DNA from: an uncultured Verrucomicrobiales bacterium
GTDB lineage: Bacteria; Verrucomicrobiota; Verrucomicrobiae; Limisphaerales; CANJSG01
DNA: 6,219 nucleotides
Reading direction: 5' to 3'
Assembly (NCBI GenBank): GCA_946480965.1
Contig: CAMLMI010000294.1
Location: forward strand, 1-6,219
Within the stretch, counting starts at the first letter, position 1. Every line of letters starts with the position of its first letter. The translations under genes and the position numbers were made by a program. Below are positions 1-5,199 of this stretch, in pieces. The notes below the pieces were generated by a model. The model saw only the letters and a list, made by a program, of their open reading frames with translations, searched no databases and had not been told where the DNA came from.

Positions 1-2
1 CC

Positions 3-593
3 AAGGAAGCGGTCTCCGGCTCCGGCAAGACGCTCAAGCCCACCGCCCATTCGCTAGACGAACTCAAGGACGCCTCCGCGCTGGTCGCCGAATACGTGGT
101 GTTGACCAACGTCACCTTCGCCGCCGCTGCCCCGAAGTTCGCCGCCGGAAAGACCGTTCCGGTGAAGGACGCCGCCGGGACCGAGGCGAAGATCCTCGTC
201 GGCCAGTCGCTCGATGGCCGCGACATCCCCGCCGGTCCGCAGAACCTGTTCGGCGTGCCGCTCAAGACGGCCGAAGGTTGGGTCGTGTTGCCCGCGCGCT
301 TCGTCCCGGCCGAATCCGCCAAGGTCCGCGCCCTCGCCATGAAGCACACCTGCATGAGCTGCCACCAGCTCGACAAGAAGGTCGTCGGCCCCTCCTACCT
401 CGACGTCGCCACCCGATACCGGAACGACGCCGACCTCCTCGCGAAGATCACCGCGCAGATCGAGAACGGCGGCACCGGCAAGTGGGGCGCGGTGCCGATG
501 GTCGGCTTCAAGGGCAAGGTCCCGCCCGAGGACATCCAGAAGCTCGCCCAATGGATCGCCGACATGCGCTGGGACGCCGTGCTCGGCGAATGA
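3..593 (+). CDS. C-terminal part of a c-type cytochrome domain protein (5' end outside window)
   Basis: The reading frame is open from the left edge to the TGA at 591-593, so this is the end of a longer protein. The last ~90 residues form a class I cytochrome c domain. The haem-binding CMSCH is at 351-365, followed by LDKKVVGPSYLDVATRY, then GGTGKWGAVPM with the likely axial Met at 498-500, and a final LAQWI helix. This order matches small c551/c552-type electron carriers. The preceding ~80 residues (YVVLTNVTF, a VKDAAGT turn, then a VVLPARF strand) look like a beta-rich, possibly OB-like domain, but this is a weak pattern judgement. Such a protein acts in the periplasm, and the signal peptide would lie upstream of the window. 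It probably passes electrons for a dehydrogenase or respiratory chain, but the partner cannot be named from here. The haem domain is certain; the full architecture is not visible. Confidence 0.88.
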   Translation, partial: KEAVSGSGKTLKPTAHSLDELKDASALVAEYVVLTNVTFAAAAPKFAAGKTVPVKDAAGTEAKILVGQSLDGRDIPAGPQNLFGVPLKTAEGWVVLPARFVPAESAKVRALAMKHTCMSCHQLDKKVVGPSYLDVATRYRNDADLLAKITAQIENGGTGKWGAVPMVGFKGKVPPEDIQKLAQWIADMRWDAVLGE

Positions 594-618
594 TCCGCCG
601 ATCCCCGTCGGCGACGGG

Positions 619-1524
619 TCACGGGCCGGACCACAGCAGCCCGGCCCTTTTCCATTCCACCACCAGCTCGCGGAAACGCCGCACGGGCGGGTCGTCCTCC
701 TGCTCCAGCCAGGCCAGCACCAGCGGCACCGTGACCACCGGCCGCAGCGGCACGAACCGCAACGCCGCGCCGGGCGGCACCACCGAGTCCGGCACCACGC
801 CGAGACCTTCGCCCGCCTCCACGTAGTTCAGCACCGTGCCGATCAGGCTCGGCAGGTGGACGACGCGCGGGGAGAAGCCCGCCGCGCGGCAACCGGAGAT
901 CACCGCGTCGTGCAGGCCCATGCCCTCGCGCCGGGCCAGCAGCACCAGCGGCTCCCGCTCCAGCGCGCTCCAGTTCACGAAGGCCCGCCCCGCGAACGCA
1001 TGGTCCCCCCGCAGCGCCAGACCGAGCGGTTCCTCGCGCAACAGCACGGTCTTCAGCCCGGGCGCCGCCTCCACCGCCACCGGCCGGGTCAACCCGGCGG
1101 ACAGCCGTCCCCGCGCGACCATTTCCCACACGCGCTCCGGGGTGCGTTCCTCCAGGTGCACGGACACCAGCGGATAGCGCCGCCGGTATTCCTGGAGCAA
1201 CCGGCCGAGGAACGGCTCCGTGGGCGGCCCGATGTAGCCGAGTCGCAGCTCCCCCTCCTCGCCCGCCGCCGTGCGGCGCACCCGGCGGATGGTTTCGTCC
1301 CAACGCTCCAGCAATTGCCCGGCCTCCTGCAGCAGCACCGCCCCCGCCGGCGTGGGCCGCACATGGTGCCGCGACCGGTCGAGCACCGCCGTGCCCAGGA
1401 ACGCCTCCACCTCCTTCACCGCCCGGCTCAACGCGGGCTGGGCGATGCGCAGACGCCGCGCCGCCTTGGAGAAGCTGCGCTCCTCGGCCACGGCCAGGAA
1501 GTAGCGGAGATGACGGAGATCCAT
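619..1524 (-). CDS. LysR-family transcriptional regulator
   Basis: A complete 301-residue LysR-type regulator, the usual length for the family. Residues 1-60 are the winged helix-turn-helix. It opens MDLRHLRYFLAVAEE, followed by FSKAARRLRIAQPALSRAV, with the recognition helix around LSRAVKEVE and then the typical FLG turn. Residues ~90-295 form the periplasmic-binding-like effector domain, starting GELRLGYIGPPTEP. The opening resembles the BenM/CatM/HcaR-like branch, but the effector cannot be inferred. The start at 1524 is chosen because family members begin with MDLRHLRYF. An in-frame ATG at 1560 would add 12 unlike residues and bury the inverted repeat at 1537-1573 in coding sequence. No clear Shine-Dalgarno is seen at either start. 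The gene is divergent from the antiporter at 1611, and LysR regulators often control the divergent neighbour, so the antiporter is the first candidate target (inference). Confidence 0.93.
   Translation of the reverse strand: MDLRHLRYFLAVAEERSFSKAARRLRIAQPALSRAVKEVEAFLGTAVLDRSRHHVRPTPAGAVLLQEAGQLLERWDETIRRVRRTAAGEEGELRLGYIGPPTEPFLGRLLQEYRRRYPLVSVHLEERTPERVWEMVARGRLSAGLTRPVAVEAAPGLKTVLLREEPLGLALRGDHAFAGRAFVNWSALEREPLVLLARREGMGLHDAVISGCRAAGFSPRVVHLPSLIGTVLNYVEAGEGLGVVPDSVVPPGAALRFVPLRPVVTVPLVLAWLEQEDDPPVRRFRELVVEWKRAGLLWSGP
623..651 (+). terminator. Rho-independent terminator of the cytochrome gene
   Basis: GGGCCGG (623-629) pairs with CCGGCCC (641-647) across an 11-nt loop and is followed directly by TTTT (648-651). 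It lies 30 bp after the cytochrome stop and inside the last codons of the convergent LysR gene. A smaller hairpin, CGCCGA-N6-TCGGCG, lies just upstream at 596-613. It has no T-tract and could help termination from either side. Confidence 0.7.
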
Positions 1525-1536
1525 GCCAGGACCGTG

Positions 1537-1573
1537 ATAACAGATCGGCATCGAATCCATAGCGAGATGTTAT
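1537..1573. promoter_or_regulatory. Inverted repeat between lysR-type gene and antiporter, candidate operator
   Basis: ATAACA (1537-1542) and TGTTAT (1568-1573) form a perfect 6-bp inverted repeat with 25 bp between the arms, in the 86-bp divergent gap. It is an AT-rich patch in otherwise GC-rich sequence. LysR regulators usually bind imperfect dyads containing T-N11-A in exactly such gaps. The arms are further apart than a classical single box, so they could be two half sites or chance. No convincing -35/-10 pair was found. Confidence 0.35.
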
Positions 1574-1610
1574 TTCCGTTACCAACACCGATGCGCCATC
1601 TTCCCGCTCC

Positions 1611-2882
1611 ATGAGCAACCTGCAGCTCGCCATCCAGTTCTTCCTCCAGATCGCAGTCATCCTCGCGGTCTGCCAGATCGTCGGCCAGATCGCCAAGCGC
1701 TTCGGCCAGCCGCAGGTTGTCGCCGAGATGATCGCCGGCGTGCTCCTCGGCCCGTCGCTCCTCGGCCTCTTCTGGCCGGAGATCTCCGCCAAGCTCTTCC
1801 CGGCCGACTCCATGAAGGTGCTCTTCCCCATCTCCCAGCTCGGCCTCGCCGCCTACATGTTCGTCGTCGGGCTCGAGTTCCGCGTGGACATCGTCCAGCG
1901 CCGCCTGCGCAGCGCCGTCGCGGTTTCGCTCGCGGGCATGGTCGCTCCCTTCGTCCTCGGCGTCGCGCTCGGCTGGTTCTTCTTCCACCACACGGAACTC
2001 TTTCCGGAACGGACCTCGCTGCTGGAAGCCACCGTGTTTCTCGGCGCGTCCATGTGCATCACCGCCTTCCCGATGCTCGCCCGCATCATCCACTTCAAGG
2101 GCCTCGCCGGCACCACGATGGGCACCGTCGCCCTCGGCGCGGGCGCGATCGACGACGCCGCCGCCTGGTCCCTGCTCGCGGTCGTGCTCGCCAGCTTCGA
2201 CGGCGACATCGGCCATGCCGTGAAGAACATCGCCGGCGGCGCGGCCTACGTGGCCCTCACGCTGCTGGTCATCCGGCCGCTGCTCGCGAAATGGGCCCAA
2301 GGCATCGAACGGCGCGGCGAACTCTCCGACCGCGAATTCGTCGTCTGCCTCATCCTCCTCGCCCTGGGCGCGTGGTTCACCGACGCCATCGGGCTCCACG
2401 CCGTCTTCGGCGCCTTCATCATGGGCATCGCCATGCCGCGCGGCATCGTGGCCGAGGGCCTCATCGCCCGCATCCAGCCCCTCACCGTGGCGCTGCTCCT
2501 GCCGCTCTTCTTCACCTACTCCGGGCTCAACACCCAGATCGGCCTGCTCGATTCCGGCTACCTCTGGGGCATGGCCGGGCTCGTCCTGCTCGCCGCCGTC
2601 GCGGGCAAGGGCGGCGCCTGCTGGCTGGCCGCCCGCGCCACCGGCATCTCGAACCGCGAAGCCCTCGGCATCGGCACCCTGATGAACGCCCGGGGCCTGA
2701 TGGAGCTCATCATCATCAACATCGGCCTCCAGCGCGGCATCATCTCCCCCGCGCTCTTCGCCACCCTCGTCATCATGGCCGTCGTCACCACCCTCATGGC
2801 CTCGCCCATCTTCGAGTGGCTCGTCGGCCGCCACCGCCCCGCCGTCCCGGACCCCGCCGACGAAGCGCCGGCCAAGGCGTGA
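1611..2882 (+). CDS. CPA2-family monovalent cation/proton antiporter (Na+/H+ exchanger domain)
   Basis: A 423-residue polytopic inner-membrane protein with about 12-13 hydrophobic segments. It belongs to the monovalent cation:proton antiporter-2 family (KefB/KefC, GerN and NapA relatives), which exchange Na+ or K+ for H+ in pH and ion balance. Family landmarks are the N-terminal PQVVAEMIAGVLLGPSLLG (about residues 33-51) and FVVGLEF after the third segment. The ion-binding pair D181-D182 sits in GAGAIDDAAAW, and the conserved NARGLMELIIINIGL starts near N359. After the last membrane segment only ~20 residues remain (FEWLVGRHRP, then a Pro/Ala-rich tail). It therefore lacks the cytoplasmic RCK/TrkA-N domain of KefB/KefC and resembles the short GerN/NapA type. 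Which ion it carries cannot be read from the sequence. The ATG at 1611 has no clear Shine-Dalgarno. The third codon position is almost always G or C, so it looks native. Confidence 0.93.
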   Translation: MSNLQLAIQFFLQIAVILAVCQIVGQIAKRFGQPQVVAEMIAGVLLGPSLLGLFWPEISAKLFPADSMKVLFPISQLGLAAYMFVVGLEFRVDIVQRRLRSAVAVSLAGMVAPFVLGVALGWFFFHHTELFPERTSLLEATVFLGASMCITAFPMLARIIHFKGLAGTTMGTVALGAGAIDDAAAWSLLAVVLASFDGDIGHAVKNIAGGAAYVALTLLVIRPLLAKWAQGIERRGELSDREFVVCLILLALGAWFTDAIGLHAVFGAFIMGIAMPRGIVAEGLIARIQPLTVALLLPLFFTYSGLNTQIGLLDSGYLWGMAGLVLLAAVAGKGGACWLAARATGISNREALGIGTLMNARGLMELIIINIGLQRGIISPALFATLVIMAVVTTLMASPIFEWLVGRHRPAVPDPADEAPAKA

Positions 2883-2886
2883 ACCT

Positions 2887-2906
2887 TCTGTCTCGTTGAC
2901 ACGGAA
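2887..2906 (+). repeat. Inverted copy of the insertion sequence end at 5913-5932
   Basis: TCTGTCTCGTTGAC (2887-2900) is the exact reverse complement of 5919-5932. After two mismatches the next four bases, GGAA, also match (5913-5916), giving 18 of 20. In the IS this stretch encodes the last transposase codons (Leu-Ser-Arg-stop) and leads into its terminus. Here too CTG TCT CGT TGA reads Leu-Ser-Arg-stop, and a CA dinucleotide typical of an IS3 3' terminus occurs at 2911-2912. It starts 5 bp after the antiporter stop codon. It may be a remnant of a related IS end; only ~25 bp remain. Confidence 0.55.
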
Positions 2907-2941
2907 AAACCAGCCCCGCCGTCGGCCGACGGCGGGGCTGG
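2905..2941 (-). terminator. Rho-independent terminator of the DUF1579 gene (perfect 32-bp palindrome)
   Basis: Positions 2910-2941 are a perfect 32-bp palindrome centred on GGCC, so the RNA can form a 14-bp very GC-rich stem with a 4-nt loop. Read on the minus strand it starts 15 nt after the stop codon at 2957-2959 and is followed by TTTTT (complement of 2905-2909), a textbook intrinsic terminator. Read on the plus strand, for the antiporter, the same hairpin lacks a T-tract. It could still slow polymerase or protect the 3' end there. Confidence 0.85.
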
Positions 2942-2956
2942 CCCGTTCGACCGACC

Positions 2957-3565
2957 TCAAGCCCGCGTGTAGGCGATCTCCATCGTCTTCACGTTCTTTC
3001 CCCCGGTGACGTCGAACATCTCGAACGTGTGCTTGTCCGGGCCGATCACCCGCAGCACCGACTTCACCTCCATCCGGCCATTGACCGGACAGGACGACGT
3101 GCCCTGCAGCGTGATGACCTTGTAGCCGTTGTCGCCCTTGCCTTCGCTGACGAAGGTCGCCGTCTGCGTGTCGCTGATCCACACGCTGGTGAAGCTCTGC
3201 TCCGTGTTGTCGTAGCCCATCAACGTGTAGCCGGAGAACGGCCGCCCCATCGCCTCGCCGTGGAAGTCCTCTTCCAGAAAACGGCCGCCGAACTTCAGGC
3301 TGGCCTTGGCCCGGCCCTGGCTCACCTGCGCTTCGCCGCCGGGCTCGCACCAACACTTCACCTCCGCCTTCCAGTCGCCCACCAAACCGGCGAGCGCCCG
3401 GTGCGCCGGACCCGGCGTCCCCGCCGCCTCCATCTTCTTCATCGCGTCCGCCGGATCGGCCTTCGACGACGGCGGTTGCCGGGAAGGGAATTCCTGCTGC
3501 GCCTCGGGCCGCTGGCGTCCGGCGGTCTCGATCGCGGTGTCTTTGTCACAAACGTCGGCTTTCAT
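2957..3565 (-). CDS. DUF1579 family protein
   Basis: A 202-residue protein whose residues ~53-202 match DUF1579, a family of unknown function with a predicted lipocalin-like beta-barrel. Visible family features are HRALAGLVGDWKAEVK, the CWCEPGG turn and the FGGRFLEEDFHGE segment. GRPFSGYTLMGYDN and the FTSVWISDTQTA strand follow, and the protein ends MEIAYTRA. The first ~50 residues (MKADVCDKDT..., rich in Gln, Pro and Ser) are hydrophilic and outside the domain. No signal peptide is seen, so it is probably cytoplasmic. The ATG at 3563-3565 is supported by AGGA 5 nt upstream and a second AAAGGA further back. It is transcribed alone, convergent with the antiporter, and closed by the palindromic terminator. 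No substrate or pathway can be inferred. Confidence 0.88.
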   Translation of the reverse strand: MKADVCDKDTAIETAGRQRPEAQQEFPSRQPPSSKADPADAMKKMEAAGTPGPAHRALAGLVGDWKAEVKCWCEPGGEAQVSQGRAKASLKFGGRFLEEDFHGEAMGRPFSGYTLMGYDNTEQSFTSVWISDTQTATFVSEGKGDNGYKVITLQGTSSCPVNGRMEVKSVLRVIGPDKHTFEMFDVTGGKNVKTMEIAYTRA

Positions 3566-3570
3566 GCTGT

Positions 3571-3582
3571 TCCTGTTCCTTT
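3571..3582 (-). promoter_or_regulatory. Shine-Dalgarno of the DUF1579 gene
   Basis: On the minus strand AAAGGA (3577-3582) and AGGA (3571-3574) precede the ATG at 3565. The nearer one has a 5-nt spacer. This pair decides the start in favour of the full 202-residue protein over the internal ATG at codon 42. Confidence 0.65.
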
Positions 3583-3947
3583 CGGGTGATGGCGTTTCGT
3601 TTCCACCCGGGAAGGGCTTTGCAAAGTTCGCTGGAAGTTCGGCCCGGCGCTGGGCGGCAACATTCCAGAAACCGCCCGCGCGCCTCGCTTCCCGCAGCGC
3701 GCTTCAGCCCGAATCAGGTCCAAGGGGAAGAGCGACACGACCACCGGCCATCCCGATGCCCGTGCCCGGCCGGACAACCATCCCGGCCGATCATCTGCTC
3801 ATCTCCGAACCAGCCGAAACCCTGCCAGCGGATTCCGCCCCGTTATCAACGCCTTCCGACCCTCGCCCCGTGCAACCTGCGCTTTGGCCCCTTCAGCCAA
3901 GTGCAAACTGACCGGCTTGGAGCGGACCCCGCCCCCAAACCAGGCTG
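3583..3947. other. Intergenic stretch with no recognisable gene
   Basis: About 365 bp between the DUF1579 ribosome-binding site and the inverted repeat before the XRE gene. Reading frames here on both strands give Pro/Arg/Ser-rich peptides with no family resemblance and no ribosome-binding site. I see no tRNA, attachment-site duplication or CRISPR repeat. Small items are the 10-bp palindrome CTTTGCAAAG at 3617-3626 and two copies of CCCGGCCG near 3764-3787. Promoters of both the DUF1579 gene and the XRE operon must lie in or near this stretch, but no convincing -35/-10 pair is visible. It also marks the left boundary of the compositionally different cassette. Confidence 0.6.
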
Positions 3948-3985
3948 ATCGTCCATAGAGTTTTTCCGCGCTTCACATGGACGAT
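3948..3985. promoter_or_regulatory. Inverted repeat before the XRE gene, candidate controller-protein operator
   Basis: ATCGTCCAT (3948-3956) and ATGGACGAT (3977-3985) are a perfect 9-bp inverted repeat with 20 bp between. The right arm ends 5 bp before the ATG at 3991. Controller proteins of restriction-modification systems repress or activate their own operon from symmetric sites in this position. As RNA the arms would form a hairpin covering the only possible Shine-Dalgarno-like GGA (3979-3981), so the site could also act on translation. Which of the two applies cannot be told from sequence. Confidence 0.55.
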
Positions 3986-3990
3986 GAGTC

Positions 3991-4218
3991 ATGCCGAAAC
4001 GTGACACGGTCCTGGCTGCGCTTGGGTTGAACTTGCGGAAGCGACGGGAGGAACTGGAATACTCTCAGGAAAAATTTGCCGAGAAGGCCGGCCTTGATCA
4101 GACCTACATTTCTGGAATCGAGTGCGGCAAACGAAATCCCGGCATCAAAAATGTCGCACGGATCGCCAAGGCCCTTCGACTCACCACCTCCGAACTCTGC
4201 AAAGGAGTCGAAGCGTGA
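3991..4218 (+). CDS. XRE-family regulator, controller-protein-like
   Basis: A 75-residue single-domain Cro/C1-type helix-turn-helix protein. After MPKRDTVLAALGLNLRKRREE come YSQEKFAEKAGL, the recognition helix in DQTYISGIECGKRNP, then IKNVARIAKALRLTTSELC. Size and sequence are typical of the C (controller) proteins of restriction-modification systems, dimeric autoregulators that time methylase and nuclease expression. The ATG at 3991 is the only sensible start, because an in-frame stop (TGA 3985-3987) lies two codons upstream. Its Shine-Dalgarno is poor, so translation may be weak or leaderless-like. The stop overlaps the methyltransferase start (GTGA, 4215-4218), which couples the two genes. 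The inverted repeat at 3948-3985 is its likely binding site (inference). The XRE assignment is certain; the controller role rests on size and neighbours. Confidence 0.9.
   Translation: MPKRDTVLAALGLNLRKRREELEYSQEKFAEKAGLDQTYISGIECGKRNPGIKNVARIAKALRLTTSELCKGVEA
4201..4207 (+). promoter_or_regulatory. Shine-Dalgarno of the methyltransferase
   Basis: AAAGGAG sits 7 nt before the GTG at 4215, inside the end of the XRE gene. It decides the methyltransferase start. The frame stays open upstream to about 4122, but that part only re-reads the XRE gene in another frame. Confidence 0.85.
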
Positions 4219-5198
4219 GCCCGTCCTCTTTGCAGCGCCCACGAATCCGAGCCCTCGACCTTTTCTGCGGCGCCGGCGGAAGCAGCAGGGGCGCTCGTGA
4301 AGCTGGAGTGGAGATCGCAGCCGCCTTCGACCTTTGGCCTTTGGCCGGTGAAGCGCACGACGTGAATTTCCCGGAAGCCAAGTTCATCTCCGGCCGGTTG
4401 GAAGAGCACGATGTCGCATCGCTGGCCAAGCAGTTCGGGCCGATCGACCTCATCTTGGCCTCACCCGAATGCACCAATCACAACCCGGCCAAAGGCAACA
4501 TACCCCGCTGCGAAGCTAGCAAGGAGACGGCCTTCCAGGTCGTCCGGTTTGCGGAGGAGTTCAAACCCCGCTGGATCGTCATCGAGAACGTCGTGAACAT
4601 GCGCAAGTGGTCGCGCTACGCCGAGTTCGAGGAACGCCTTTCAGGTCTTGGCTACCAAATGACCGAGCAGGTTCTCAATGCCTCCGATTTCGGTATTCCC
4701 CAGTCGCGGCGGCGTCTGTTTCTGCTCGCCGACCGCGAGCAGCGCCCGCCCGAGGTGGTTCCTCCGAAGACGGCACCGAAGAGAGTTGGCGATCTAGTCG
4801 ATCTCAACGGTCACTACCGTTGGACCCCGCTGCGCCAGCCGAAGCGCGCCAAGGCCACCCTGGAACGCGCCGAGCGGGGCATTGAAGCCCTCGGTGAGGA
4901 CCAGCCCTTTCTCTTGGTCTACTACGGATCGGACGGTTCCGGAGGGTGGCACCGCCTGAACCGCCCTCTCCGCACAATCACCCTGGTGGACCGTTTTGCT
5001 TTGGTGAAGCCCGATCCTGAACACGGCCATGTCATGCGGATGTTGCAGGTGCCAGAGCTTCAGGCCGCGATGGGCATGCCGCCAAAGATGAAGTTTGAAA
5101 CCGGCACACGACGGGAGCGGATCAAGATGATCGGAAATGCGGTCTGTCCGCCGGTTATGAGGCAGGTGGTGAAACAGCTTGTCTTGCAAAAGACCTAG
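4215..5198 (+). CDS. DNA (cytosine-5)-methyltransferase with a PEC variant of motif IV
   Basis: A 327-residue C5-cytosine DNA methyltransferase that transfers a methyl group from S-adenosylmethionine to cytosine in a target sequence. Motifs occur in canonical order: I, ALDLFCGAGG (13-22), the SAM-binding loop; IV, ASPECTNHNPAKG with catalytic C86; VI, IVIENVVNM (121-129); VIII, SDFGIPQSRRRLFLLA (157-172); IX, RPLRTITLVDRFALVK (250-265); X, IKMIGNAVCPP (303-313). The catalytic loop reads Pro-Glu-Cys instead of the usual Pro-Cys. This SPECT-type variant occurs in a subset of bacterial and phage methylases. The target-recognition region between motifs VIII and IX is short (about 75 residues), so specificity cannot be guessed. 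It starts at GTG 4215, overlapping the XRE stop by 4 bp and preceded by AAAGGAG. The next gene starts 1 bp after its stop. The methylase appears complete and probably active. Confidence 0.95.
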   Translation: MSPSSLQRPRIRALDLFCGAGGSSRGAREAGVEIAAAFDLWPLAGEAHDVNFPEAKFISGRLEEHDVASLAKQFGPIDLILASPECTNHNPAKGNIPRCEASKETAFQVVRFAEEFKPRWIVIENVVNMRKWSRYAEFEERLSGLGYQMTEQVLNASDFGIPQSRRRLFLLADREQRPPEVVPPKTAPKRVGDLVDLNGHYRWTPLRQPKRAKATLERAERGIEALGEDQPFLLVYYGSDGSGGWHRLNRPLRTITLVDRFALVKPDPEHGHVMRMLQVPELQAAMGMPPKMKFETGTRRERIKMIGNAVCPPVMRQVVKQLVLQKT

Positions 5199-5199
5199 A

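Noticed and set aside
1591..1614. Seven-codon leader peptide whose stop overlaps the antiporter ATG (ATGA)
   Set aside because: No Shine-Dalgarno and no meaningful codon run. A short ATG frame at this place is easily chance, though translational coupling cannot be excluded.
2054..2899. Plus-strand frame overlapping the antiporter gene
   Set aside because: It is a His/Arg/Pro-rich shadow of the antiporter. Only its last codons (Leu-Ser-Arg-stop) are of interest, and they are reported as the IS-end match.
1428..3356. Very long minus-strand reading frame (642 codons) across the antiporter and into the DUF1579 gene
   Set aside because: Its product is a low-complexity Asp/Glu/Gly/Arg string, as expected from reading GC-rich genes in the wrong frame, and it conflicts with two well-supported genes.
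3617..3626. Palindrome CTTTGCAAAG in the intergenic stretch
   Set aside because: Ten-base palindromes are common, and there is no second copy or gene-related position to support an operator.
3586..3948. 120-codon plus-strand frame in the intergenic stretch
   Set aside because: Biased Pro/Arg/Ser composition, no ribosome-binding site and no family resemblance.
3977..4030. Alternative ATG frames starting at 3977 and 3984 before the XRE gene
   Set aside because: Both are out of frame with the XRE gene, very short and end within it. The ATG in the right arm of the inverted repeat is a by-product of the repeat sequence.
4122..4214. Upstream-extended start for the methyltransferase
   Set aside because: The extension only re-reads the XRE gene out of frame, and the GTG at 4215 has an excellent AAAGGAG 7 nt upstream and places motif I at the usual distance from the N-terminus.
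5179..5199. TTG start giving the ATPase seven extra residues
   Set aside because: The ATG at 5200 directly after the methylase stop is the more usual arrangement, and the extra residues show no family similarity.
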